Assembly: GCA_039621445.1 (NCBI GenBank)
Contig: CP154956.1
Span: 68,620,349-68,684,348, forward strand
Direction: 5' to 3'
DNA from: Euglena gracilis
Lineage: Eukaryota; Euglenida; Euglenophyceae; Euglenales
DNA: 64,000 bases
Made by a program: the position numbers and the translations under genes. Below, piece after piece: positions 1-11,200 of the stretch. The notes beneath the pieces were generated by a model. The model was not told the DNA's origin. It saw only the letters and a list, made by a program, of their open reading frames with translations, and did no database searches. Within the stretch, counting starts at the first letter, position 1. Each line of letters begins with the position of its first letter.

Positions 1-3000
1 GCATAAAATTAGACCTGTTTTTGAATTATATCAACGAGACCATGGAACTTGCACCCCGTGTGAAGATCTCTAATGGTTGCTCTCTGATTTTTGTGAATTG
101 AAGTCGGATGAAGAGTTCCACTTCCAAATATATGGATACAATATAACTATGCTATAACTCTACTATGAATACATGAATACATGAATACATAAAAAACTAT
201 ATAGTAATATGCAATATTTATTTATATACAATACACTATACCACATGCGATATCCTATAACAACGATATATTTCATTTTTAAGACTCCCTCAGCTCAGCT
301 CTTTTCAGGCCATGAGGGGCCAGCAAACAAAGAGGCAGAAAAAGAAAGTATTGTCCGAGGCGGAGGATCTCGCACTTAAGCTCTGTTGTGTTCCTTTGTA
401 AAAATGCTCGAAGGAGCAAGCCTACATGTCAAATGCAAGATTCTCCGCCTAGATTGCGTTTAGTATTTGGGTAGCACCTGGAAACAATGAAAATTTGAGT
501 TTCCTGAGATTGAGAATTTCGTGTAATATTGAACTTCTGTATTCAGATGTCATTGTCGATAGTTACTAACTAGATGGTGTATCTCTTCCTCTTGATTTTC
601 TTTCACTGACCAAGCATAAAAGCATCATTTTTTGTGATACTTCCCCCTCCCAGGCGTTTGCCCCCCCCCCCGGGAGCTTGGCCCCCCTCCTCCTTACATG
701 CAAACTTGGCCCCCCTAAGGGTTGCCCCCTGGCCCCACCTTAAATCATGGTCCGGACCAAGCGCCCGGGGGGGGGGGGGCCTCCAAAATGGGTTTCCTTC
801 CTATAATTTCCTGTTCTCAAACATCTTCAAAAAATCAATTTCTGTAATTTTCTGTCTGAACTTTCAACAATCGGAAGCTTTAAAAGAATTTTCTCCCACT
901 ATCACCCCCTATCTAGAGAAGAAAAACTTTAAAAAAAAAGGTTGAACTCAAGAGCCCAATTGCAAAGCATGCAGGTGCATGACCTGATAGGCAATGCCTC
1001 TCTTTCTTGTATCCTGCAAAAAGAATTGAGCCCAGTCAGCCAGACAAACTTGACTCTTGGAAACACAAAAAAAAACCTTTTGGAAGCTTTGCAGTAAATT
1101 ACTTCAAACTTCGAAATAATAAGAAAAAAACCAAGAAAATAATTTCAGACCAAATTCGATTTAAGGTAACATAAGATATTGGAGAAATTCAAATTAAGAG
1201 ACATGTCAGATTGTGCAACACCCACTTTCCAGTTTTCTGGACTTTCTTTGACCGAGTTGGGGCCAAATCCAGCTGGGGAATTTTGATCAGGAGCCAGCCT
1301 TTTCCAGTCCGCCTAAATTTTTTCCAGCCTCCAAGCTAGACCTACAGGTTGGTGTATGCTGAAATTTGGAGGCAACTGGAAAAAAAATCCAAAAATTATT
1401 TGATATTTGACCCAGAATTGGGCCCAGTCTGGATTTTTGAATTCCAGCCCATTTGCACCAACTAAAACCCAAAAAACCGTTACCATCCAGCTTGCCCGAA
1501 ACGTCTGGACAAAAATAAACTGAATAAAAAGAAAAATAAAATAACAAATGCAACAGCGGCAGGACAAAAATAAAATTAAACAGATCAATTATAAATAAAT
1601 TAGAAAGAAATTTAATTAATGGGGGGGTCCAGGGCTGGCTCAAAAAAAGGCTGAAGGTTGGCTGGAACCCTGGGGAGTGGGTTTCCTCCTTTCTTAATTG
1701 GAACGAAGAAACACATTTTTCTCATGGTAGATGCAGTTGATGAAATGTTGAAGAGATCAAATCCAAATCCAAAATTTCTTGTTTTTGAAGGAAAACGGGA
1801 AATGAAAATACAGGGTCCCGGCAATGAATAAACCGTAAGCTACAGCATATTGTACCCCACCATGGCTCAATTTTTTTGCAAACACCAAAATTGAATGACC
1901 CTGGACCACTGGCTCCTGAATGATGTCAGAAATTTAGGTAACCCAAACTTCAACAAACGCATTTTGGACCAGCAAAAACGTAGTTTTGAGCTTAATAGAA
2001 ATATGCAGTGCAGGGTGAATTGAAAATTGCAGAGGGATTTCTTGCACAAACAACGACTTGTTCAAAATTTTATGAGGCCACCACCATCGCTTGCACAGCA
2101 GGGCGGTCCTTGAGCAAAAAAAAATCCTGTCCGAATACACTTCAACCGAAAAAAATAAGGATTTTGGCTGGGGAAATTTTTTGAAAACTACTTTGAAAAA
2201 TGAACCCAAAATTATTTTTTGATGGAAAACCACATTTTCCCCCAAAAAATCTCCAAAAGGGTTGAAGGGTTTTAGGGTTGAAAATTGTTAGTTGTCAGGA
2301 GGGGGATCAAAAAAATGCAGGTCAAAAATGGGACCAAATTTTGGAGCATCCGAATTTTACTGAGAGTATTTCTCTTTGGAAATTTTTTGGATTTTCAATG
2401 GCATTTTTTGCTTCAAAAACCTCTCAAAATCAAATTTTTGAGAAATGTTGAAATTTTGGAAGGTGTGAAAAAAATGGGGTTTGGGGGTTTTTGGGGAGAC
2501 CCCCTATACGGGTCCCAAAATAGGTCAAAGTTCTGTTGCAACCTTGCACAACATTTTTGGCAAATTTTTTGGAGTTAAATTTGAAACCTGTAAAATTGTT
2601 CTCAAAATTTCAAAGTCAAGGTCATAATTTTTAAGTCGAACTTCCTTTCAGTCAGAATTTTTGGGCAATTTACACAATGTGCAAGGAAGGGGGTTGGTCA
2701 ATGACTAAGTGATTGTTTGGGCTGGTTGCCAACTTCCAGGGGAAGAGGGGAGAGGTATGTGATGTATATGTATAAAAGGGCATTTATATGTATATGTATA
2801 TTTTCGGGGAGGCCAGGGCTGAACGGGAAGGCCTGGTGGGGGGTCGACCCCCCCCAACTGGGAGGTGGGGGATCGACCCTGTTTTTGAAAAATGAACCTA
2901 ATTTGCGTGTTTTTCTGATGCAAAACCGCAAAGCAGAGAACATCAAGAGGCCATCGACAAGGCATCAAGAGGCAATCAACAGCAAGAGGCGCATGCAAAA

Positions 3001-3642
3001 AGCTGGTGTTGGGAAACACCGGAGATGGCTATTGGCAGACAGGGTCCTTGGTCCAATCCCGTGAAGGGGGGGGGGCGGTCCTTAAGGGGCGGTCCTTAAC
3101 GGAAAAAAAACTTCCCGTCCCTTATGGACCGCCCTGTTGTACAGGGGTGACCAATTTTCTGGCAATTTGCAATTCAGCATAGAACTTGACACAAGTAAGG
3201 GGCACCATGGCTGACATTGTTGGTTATGGTGAACAGAGAGTGACGCCTTGCTCGTGCATTTTTTGACCAAAAATGTCTTCATTTCAGCTGTTTTGGGTGA
3301 TTTTGGTTTAATTTTGGGCTTATTGTTGGAAATTTTTCTCAGTCCTTTTTCCCTTAGGAATGTGCAAACTCAGCGCATTTTTTGTACATTTTTTGCACAT
3401 TTTTTCCGAGGGCCGTCCAGCGCATTTCCCCCCTGTATAATGATAATATGTGCATGTGTGTATATGTGCATATATTTAATATATATTATATTTGGAGGAA
3501 TTGTGGGATTGTGGGATTGTGGGAGACGCTGCCAGTTTTTCCAGTTTTAACCCAAAATTCGGATTCAGACCACACATCTGTTCAAGGGTTTGCCATGAGA
3601 GCCCTGATTCTCGCCAGCCCAAATTTCTAATTTAAGCCTCAG
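1..3642. other. Region without a recognised gene; AT-rich with repeat blocks
   Basis: The first 620 bases and roughly 1080-2110 are AT-rich, with no ORF that looks conserved on either strand. C and G homopolymer runs lie at about 661-780. A copy of a dispersed repeat occupies 2117-2575, and its GTCGAC/poly-C hub recurs at 2815-2880. A short open frame starting at an ATG at 3191 could be a first exon of the gene whose exon follows at 3643, but no donor with matching phase was found. I see nothing else supportable. Confidence 0.5.
2117..2575 (+). repeat. Dispersed repeat family A, copy 1 (partial)
   Basis: The sequence resembles 15050-15490 and 20820-21062 in order: a run around 'tgaaaaatgaacccaaaa', then 'ttttactgaga', then 'tggcattttttgcttc', then 'gtgtgaaaaaaatggggt', and finally a match to 'accccctatacgggtccc'. 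The copies are diverged. Short open frames across it are not conserved between copies, so I read it as non-coding repeat. It lacks the upstream GTCGAC poly-C hub, which sits separately at 2815-2880. Confidence 0.7.
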
Positions 3643-3740
3643 AGGTCTTCAAAGAGATGTACGATAGTCACATGTACACCCTCAAATTAGCCTGCAGTGT
3701 GGAATGTCTTCTTGAAGGAAGGGAAGAGGAAATGTGGTGG
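3643..3740 (+). CDS. Internal exon of an unidentified gene
   Basis: This is a 98-nt exon between a 'taagcctcag' acceptor and a textbook 'gtaagt' donor. It enters in phase 1 and leaves in phase 0. It encodes about 32 residues with a regular coding pattern, beginning EVFKEMYDSHMYTLK and ending in an acidic stretch before two tryptophans (EGREEEMWW). I do not recognise the family. A downstream continuation is possible at 3779-3817 (EEQPQPHFDLQKS, also phase 0), but that would need a 38-nt intron, shorter than the 43-49 nt of other short introns here. The gene would converge on the 3' end of HRD1. The splice sites make an exon likely; the product is unknown. Confidence 0.55.
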
Positions 3741-4149
3741 GTAAGTAGCCTGAGAATTTGAGAAACCTCCAACCTCAGGAGGAGCAACCTCAACCTCACT
3801 TTGACCTGCAAAAATCGGTGCCTTGAAAAAATACAGGTAGGCCTGGTGGGGGTGGGTCGGTCACACCCCACCCACCAGGCTTTTGTTTAAGGACCCCGGC
3901 GGGGTCCACTGGCTAGCCATCTGTGGTGGGTGGGGGGACCCCTACCTGGTGCTGTGGTGGTGAAAAGAAGTCGGCCACCCCCTCACCGAGCCTTCTCGTG
4001 CAACCCTTCTATGCCATTCCTGGGTGGGCAGGTGGGTGCGCACCCAGCAGGGGGATCAATTGCTTCCATTCCTTTTCGCAATCTTTCACATTTTTAAAAA
4101 AATTTTGCTTCGTATTTAGAGAAAGTTAGTTGACTTGTAAAAAAATAAC

Positions 4150-4744
4150 TGGAAATCTCATTTTTGATTGGAGGTGAATTGGTTTGATTGGTTTCTGATG
4201 GATCGGGCTGCTGGCATCCTCCCATCCTGGACGATCCACTTGCAAATCCACAAATAATAGTCGGCCAGCCCCCCGCCATTGCAATGGGGATCAACAAAAA
4301 TTTCCAAAAAAAGTGCTGTTAGGAACAAATGGGAGATCAAATTACGGACGTTGACGCTGTATGGGTGTGGGTTTGGCCTGATGCAACGCCACATGCTGCT
4401 CACACCAATGGGCCTGTTGCATTTTGAGAGAAACACTTTTTGTGAGCAACCCTTTGAAATTACAGATTGACTCAAAGTATCTCTATACCATCGTTTGCCC
4501 ATGATTGAATCATTTCCAAAAACCTTTTGCCTTGACATTTTTTGTAACAAAAAAATGGACACACACACCAATCTTGATTGAGTGCGACGTGCTACGATGC
4601 TTCTCAAAGCACATGGGATGCACAAAAGCAAACAAGCACATCAAAAATAGGGTCAACATGAAGCGTGCTGTGGAAAAGGGGCGACTTCGGAGGGCGACGC
4701 AAGTGAAAAAGCTACCCACAGCCTGGGACCGCGTCAACAGTTAA
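4150..4744 (+). CDS. Possible terminal exons of the same unidentified gene
   Basis: The segment is free of the window's dispersed repeats and holds several open stretches. The best is the open frame at 4505-4744, whose last part is strongly basic (RVNMKRAVEKGRLRRATQ) and stops at TAA 4742-4744. Other candidates are a frame after 'gattggag' near 4168 and one after 'ctgttag' near 4321. A competing 157-codon frame runs on the minus strand (4158-4631), so strand and splicing are undecided. If plus, this is the C-terminal end of the gene represented by the 3643-3740 exon. No family was recognised. Confidence 0.25.
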
Positions 4745-5138
4745 TGAGTGACTCTGGTGGCCTCTTCCTACTGATATGGCCCCCAGAAAATAATCAGAAT
4801 GCCCTGCCAAAAAAAAAACACTGAAAGAGGGGAATGACAAGGATGGCACTTCACAACATCTCCGCACAAAATGTGCCCAACAACTTTTTACATCATCTCC
4901 ATCATCTTCTTCATAATAATACTGATAATTATCATCAAAAATTTGGGCATTTGCTGCTTTTTGCCACATCGTCAGTTTCTTTGAAAATGAATATCTCCCA
5001 ATTCTGCAGCGTTGTTTCAAAATTGGACAATGAAGAACCTTTGTAGCAAAAAATTCATTCCTTTGTAGCAAACCTTTGTGGCAAAACAATTATTCCTTCC
5101 TGACACAAGGAAAGCCTTTAATACCTACCCAGATAAAC

Positions 5139-6819
5139 CAGGGGCAGGGAGATCTTCCGGTCGGCCGAAAGTTTTATTCCGGGGTTTTATTCCGGTTTAT
5201 TCCGGGTTATTCCGGTTTATTCCGGAATTTATTCCGGTTTATTCCGGTCGATTTCTGTCTGAATGTACTTAGGATTTTTTTGAAGTACAATTGGGCCGGT
5301 GCTCACCTGGGCTTCAGGAATAGGGATGTATTCCTTGGTTTCCCCACCCAGCCAAGTGGTCACTCCGCACTTCGTGATGCGGTCTGCACACCACATCAGA
5401 CCCCGACCTTTTCGGGAAAAACAAGCTGATGAAAATTGGTGCTCGGGGTTTTCTCTTGATGCGGGTCCCAGTGTCTAAGGCGGCCTAACTCGCACTTAGC
5501 TTTGAAAGTGTAAAATTGTACCAACACGCTTTTCGAACACCAGTCCGAATTAGTGTCCCCCCTACTCCCAGGGCCGAACAGGGCTCCCTGGGCCCAGTGT
5601 GCATGACCCCAAAGCGCCGGGTAATGAACGAGGGAACTCCATTGCGCAGTTGTGCCATGGCGCAACAATTTTTTTCATTACAAAAAATAAAACACATCGC
5701 GCTTTGGCGCAATTTTTTTTGGTTTTTTTTAACCTAAATGGGGGGATCGTTGCGCACTTGCGCAATAACAACAACATATGCGTCAACATGTGCTTTCATT
5801 GCACATCCGCGAATTGGGCACGCTCATATAGAATGAAAATTCACGAGTTATATTGCAGCACGGCACAATAGGTATACAATTTTCAAAATTCTGAATTAGC
5901 ATGGCCGTTGTGCCGAAGTGGACACCTCAGCAGGCAAACTTTGACGGACAGATCGCAGAGCGTAAAAAAAGCAACAAAACGGCCAAACAGAAAACAGTCA
6001 CCTGGCCTGTGTAGCACCATCTGGGGAACACAGTCGAGGCTTCAAAAATGAGGGAGACACAACGGGGTGTTGGCCCTTTTAGGGAAAATTCACGTTTCCC
6101 GGCATTCAAACCCGGAGTTTTGAACCTTCTTTAAAATGGAGCACAGGCTTAAAAACACCAAAAGGGCCTGTTTCCTGAGTCCCAACAACCGCAAATGATG
6201 CGCGTGCCACCATGGAGGGTCCCCACGGAACCAGAGGGCCAAAAGGGTGGGTTTCACTGCCGGGTTTCAAAAAGAATACAACGTTGCGCTTAAGCGCAAT
6301 GCAAAAAAAATCAAAACCTTAAGTGCGAGGCCGCCCAAGAGTGTTATTACACCCTGATTGAAAGATGATTCACTTTGTCCAAAGGGATCCCTTACCCCCA
6401 AAAATCAGCGTTGACATTGTCCTAGTTCATGTCCCTTTGGGAAAAAACTCAGGGACAAACATTCACTAAGTGCAGCCCCACAAATGGGGATAAAACTCAA
6501 AGAAAAAATGCATTCAACCAGGGGGGGAAACAGGCAAAGTGAAGGTGTGTTCCCGATATATCAAATGCCGATTGTGCTACGGTTGCGGTCTTTTGTTGCT
6601 CTTGTGATTCTGAAACATGAAAATATATCAAACTTCACCTTCATTGCCTTTGTGCCTGGCAGAATTTTCAAGCCATTGGCTGGCACTTTTATTCCGGTTA
6701 TTCCGGTCTATTCCGGTTTATTCCAGTTTTCGCTATTCCGGTTTATTCCGGTTTATTCCGGTTTTCGCTATTCCGGTTTATTCCGGTTTATTCCGGACCG
6801 GAATATCTCCCTGCCCCTG
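5139..6819. mobile_element. DNA element with CAGGGGCAGGGAGAT termini and TTATTCCGG arrays
   Basis: The ends are inverted: CAGGGGCAGGGAGAT then CTTCCGGTC on the left, and on the right the complement, CAGGGGCAGGGAGAT then ATTCCGGTCC. Just inside each end is an array of TTATTCCGG units (about 5171-5248 and 6690-6795), in the same direct orientation at both ends. The flanks are GATAAAC (5132-5138) and GATCAAC (6820-6826), a possible diverged 7-8 bp duplication. CAGGG-type termini with such duplications are typical of hAT elements, but no transposase is visible. The interior carries the GGCGGCC-type element at 5475-6339. Confidence 0.65.
5475..6339. mobile_element. GGCGGCC-terminus element, 865 bp, nested
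   Basis: The left end reads CTAAGGCGGCCTAACTCGCA and the right end, reverse-complemented, CTTGGGCGGCCTCGCACTTA. AGTGT lies directly outside both ends (5470-5474 and 6340-6344), a perfect 5-bp target duplication. The interior has many TTGCGCAAT or GCGCACTTGCGC words. No transposase frame is present, so it is non-autonomous. It belongs with 20091-21421 and the right end at 63030. Confidence 0.8.
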
Positions 6820-7289
6820 GATCAACTCCCCCGCTCAACACCAATTTGCCTTCAATACCCACCATCCATTCTCTCAATTGATGGACCAACTCCGCCACAG
6901 AAATTTTTCATTCTTGACTTTCATCAATATTTAGCTGTTAATCAACAGAACAGTAAAGCAGGGTGTTGCAGTCTGAGGCTGGAAAACGATTAGAACTGCT
7001 TCGGAAACGAAGAATTGCAACGACCAACTCAGAATTTTATTGGGTCGTTTTCTGACCGATTCTCTTGTGCCTGATTGACCTGTGTATCAAAAATGCATTT
7101 CCGTTTTCATGTTGCTGAAGTGCACATGCAGCCTTGCTTGCAACAGATAAAATTTGCTGAAGTTGGGGGCGGCCAGTGGTTGCAACTGCCGTTCTTCCGT
7201 TCACAAAGCGCCATCCAGGAAATGCAGTAGTCATATAGTCCATTAACAAGGTTTCCCCCCAGGCGTCGCTTGGTGACCAGGGGGGGGGG

Positions 7290-7515
7290 GTCCAGCTCAG
7301 AGGCTGGAAAATTTGGCTGGCTGGAAAAAGGCTGCTGGCTGACCCTTCCCCACCCCCCCCCAATCCCCAGGGTTCCCCTGGTTGGAAATGGGCCCAAACG
7401 GGGGCCCGAATGGGGTCGAACGGGGACCCAAAAATCAAAACTGCAAAAATGCCCAAACAGCTGGAAGAAGGCTGCTGGCGGGAAAAAGGCTGCTGGCTGG
7501 CTGGACCCCCCCGGG
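7290..7515. repeat. 'GGCTGCTGGCTGG' repeat block
   Basis: Repeated 'ctggaaaaaggctgctggctg' units sit between poly-C tracts. The same words with 'ctggaccccccc' occur inside the hAT-like MITE at 25570-26054, at 54380-54520 and at 58370-58455, so this looks like a partial relative of that MITE. The TIR CAGGGGTTTTCTTAA is not seen here. Confidence 0.55.
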
Positions 7516-7720
7516 ATGTCCACTTTGGCATAAGCGACAACACAACAAACAACACTTCATTTTTTGGCAGATGAAAATTTGCCCAAAAATTTTGGTTGTG
7601 CAAAGCGAACAAAGCATCGCCAATATTCCAAAACAGTCTCTTTGAAAAACAAAATTTCTGAAGTAGTATAAAGCAAACATGCACAAACAGAGCGAGAAAT
7701 CAGAGGATCAATGAAAAAAA

Positions 7721-7769
7721 ACACACACACACACACACACACACAGACACACACACACACACACACACA
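7721..7769. repeat. (AC)n microsatellite
   Basis: A nearly perfect run of AC dinucleotides, interrupted once by 'acagacac'. It produces artificial Cys/Val and His/Thr peptides in both orientations that should not be taken as proteins. Confidence 0.95.
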
Positions 7770-8069
7770 TAACTTGCACAAACATAAACATGTTCTCCAA
7801 TTGGAAATTTTTGAGCCAGAAAAATGGGCACCTTTCAGGAGACACCCTAAACCTTGCAACATGCTTTGCACCTTCGCTCCAATGGACCACTGCATGCCGG
7901 GCGCAGCCCTTGGGTTCAAGACAGAGAGAAAGGCTCGCAGACATGCACGCGTCCAGTTAGGAACGATCTGGGTCAGACAGCGTCGGCGGGCAATGCCCTC
8001 CGCCGCGCTACACATCCGTGACCACCACCCAGGGGGCGCTGGGCAACCGTCGGGGCCAGCGGGTCACTG

Positions 8070-8270
8070 TCACTGCGGTTCCGCCTCGGCCTCTGGCGGC
8101 GGCGGCCGGAGCCTGTCCGCCAGCGCAGCATATGCCCCGGCAATGCTCCGCACCGTCGCCGCCATCTCTTCGTAGTGGACCGCCATTTGGGCGTGGAACT
8201 CTCGGTACGCCTGCGCAGCAAATGAACCGCAATCAAACGTAAATACCTCCTCCAAAATCGACGGTTGCAT
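8070..8270 (-). CDS. HRD1 probable terminal exon
   Basis: 201 nt from 'cttcaccag' to TGA 8072-8070, entering in phase 0. It encodes an amphipathic, helix-forming segment (QAYREFHAQMAVHYEEM, then RSIAGAYAALADRL) and a PPPPEAEAEPQ end. The base composition is GC-rich like the RING exons. It is assigned to HRD1 by strand and phase; a separate small gene is the alternative. Confidence 0.65.
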   Translation of the reverse strand: MQPSILEEVFTFDCGSFAAQAYREFHAQMAVHYEEMAATVRSIAGAYAALADRLRPPPPEAEAEPQ

Positions 8271-11200
8271 CTGGTGAAGAATTTTGGTCTGGAACACTGA
8301 GCCCCCTCTCCCAAATAACAACCCCCCAAAAAATAAGACCCCCTCCCCTCCCCAAGAATAAGACCCCTTACTGATTTTCACAGAAATCTAAAAACTAGAC
8401 CCCCACCAAAATAAGATCCCAGTCGAACTTTTTTGGAAAATCCCAAAAAAATAGACCCCCCAAAATTGCGAAAATTCCCTGATTTGACTTCAACTGAAAA
8501 AAATAACCCCCCCCCCAGTTTTGGGTTGCCGACCTCGATTTTCACCCCAAAAAAATCCGGTTGAAAATGAGAATTCAGGGCAATAAATAACAAAAATGCG
8601 TCTTTGTGGACCTTCTGGCCTCCAAAAATGCCAATTCTTTCAAAAAAGTGCAAAAATGACCAAAAAAGGGTGGTTTTGAGTGCTATTTTGAGTGCTATTT
8701 TGGGTCTTGTGGATTTTCGAGAAAATTCGAGAATTTGAAAGAAAAACGCCCCCTCCCCAAATAATCCACCCCCTCGGGTGGACTTCATGGTGCCCAGACC
8801 CCCCAGCCTAAGGGAGGTCCGCACCCCCCCTCCCCCTGTCCAAAACCAACACTCATTTAAGCCGAGAAGCCACAGAAGTTTTGCACTGCTATTTTTTAAT
8901 TTTTCTCCCATCCCTTCACACCATTTCTCCAGAATTTGTCATCCACCTGATTCCTTATTTGAGGAAAAGGCAGCAGTTTCTCCAGAGGGGGGGGGTCATA
9001 TTTGGGCAAAATTCAACGCCCCCAGGGGGGTTTTATACTTGGGGTTTACTTCACTGGCACCGCCACCAGTCATCCTTCCTCAGATGGGGGATGCAGGCCC
9101 TCGACGAAATCCCCCTCCCTGTTACGCATTTAGTACATTCCTCAAAAGTGTTTGCAGGAACTTCGACAACAAAGCGCCAAAAGCCCAAACAACGTTCTGT
9201 TTGTTCCCTGGGAAGTGCTCACACAGACGGGAACCCATGGAATTTTGAGTCCTCCAAGGTTGGTGCATAATTAACAGCCCGTTGTGGACCCATCTGCCAA
9301 AAATGTTCATCAGTTGGAATTTTTCCTGAAAATGGTGAAATTTGGGCAAAATGGGGCCAAAGTTGGATGTTCGCTTTGGGTCTCGGACGTTTGATTTTCC
9401 TGCCCAAATATAACCCCCCCCCCCAAACAAAAAACCCCTCCTGAGGGTCATTTCTGCCAAAAAAAATTGGGGGGTTGATAATGGGGGAGTGGGGGGCTTA
9501 AATGAAGAGCCACACCCAACTGAATCCCAGTTTCTTCAGATTGACATGGCCCATCACATCTGTCAGAAGCAGATCTGGTGGGAGCAACAAAAACATCAAA
9601 CCTCCGCCTCCGCCAGGGTCCTTGGAGCTGCCACTTGAGACTGGCCGGCGTACGGTATGGACTGGCTGAGGTGCGGAATCTGAAGTTGCTGTGGTCCTGA
9701 CACAAGCAACGCTAAATGAAAGTGTTGTAAATGCTGAACTTTTTGCCATTCCACACAAACAAAAGATGTCAATTTCGATGTACACATTTGGTGCGGCGCA
9801 GTTCACAATGTGAACCTGTGAACCCACCCCTTATCTGAGGCATGCACTGTCCAGTCATTTTCATTCATAATCATAATCACAATCACAATCACAGTGCCAC
9901 ACCACTGGTTAGTTAGGATGGCAACGAATGCAACTTTGCATTCCATTTTCAGAAGATCAAGATCAAGGGAGTGGATGGACCACTTCTCAGCAACAAAACA
10001 TGCCATATTCGAGAAAGCATGGGAAAGCATGGGAAAGCACGGGAAGAACAACCTCTGCCTGACAATAACTAATGCCTGCCTGACAGAAACTGTCTGAGAG
10101 CTGTGCATTCAAAAGGGTAAAAATGCACCTGGGTCACTGCTCGCACTTTGAAGTGGATTATCTTACAATCCGGATAAAAATGACAGGAAACAAAAATTAT
10201 GGGAAACCACCCAATTTCCCACCATTTTCCCCCGTATTCTTTCCCCTGTATCATTTCTACGCCCTTTTGGGAAAGCCACGTTCAGACACACTCAAACTTT
10301 TCACACAAAAAGACAGGGTATGGCATATATGGCCAATTTTGGGGTCTTTTTTTCAAATGAAAAATCACAGACACCAGAAGACCATTCTTTTTGAAATTTT
10401 GAGTTGCCTTTTTGCTGAAATCTTTCCTCGCAAGTGAGAAAATTTGCCCATTTCTGCGACCAGTTGAATATTCCCATCATTAAATATTCCAAAGTCAACG
10501 TTTTCCCATCACTTTCCCCATCCATTTCTCTTTTTGTCATTGTTGTTCCCCTCATTTTTGTCTGGGCATTCTTTCAACACTCAGATATTTCAATTCCGAT
10601 TACCCCTGTCAAAAATGCAGGTTGGGAGACTGTTTGGTAGGATTTGGCACCAAAATTCCGGGGAAGCCTGAAATACAGTGCCTGGAACTTACATTCTGTG
10701 GATGTGCTCATTGCCAGCAACTGCAAGGCATTTTTCACACCAGAGCCAGCCTGAACCCGGAATTGCTGTTGGTGCGCAAACAATGGGACAGGGGGCGGAC
10801 TCTCAACAGCAGCTGCAGTGGAGGATGGAGGCAGCGAAGCCTTCGTCCAAGAGAAATAACCCTTGGCATTAGAAGAGCAATCAACCATCCTTAGCGGACT
10901 GGGTGGGGGAGATAATGCATTCGATCGACCAGTTTGCAAAATCGCTATGCACTGACTTGTGAGGTATATGAATAAACACCATCATTATGTGGCCGGTCAG
11001 TTGACTTGTGGATCCCACCAATGACTGTTCGATCTAGTAAGCCATCTACAACCAGTCCTGTTTGGAACAGAACAATTTTTCTTTGCATTGATAAGACGCA
11101 GAGGGCTATTGAAATTGGCACCTGTAATCAATCTCTTTGAGAAAATAAATATCTTTTTGGGGGGGGCCTCAGCCATAAACTCTTTGAAAGAAGGCGCCAC

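Larger units (their letters stand above)
6823..8069. other. Intergenic region downstream of HRD1
   Basis: This lies between the TTATTCCGG element and the HRD1 stop codon. It holds a Trp/Gly-rich 'ggctgctggctgg' block (7290-7510) shared with 25.6, 26.0, 54.4 and 58.4 kb, and an AC dinucleotide tract at 7721-7769. The open frames here run through these repeats and are not conserved. The HRD1 polyadenylation signal should be here; I could not single one out. Confidence 0.5.

Noticed and set aside
7557-8015. Cys/Val-rich minus-strand frame
   Set aside because: It is produced by the AC microsatellite at 7721-7769.
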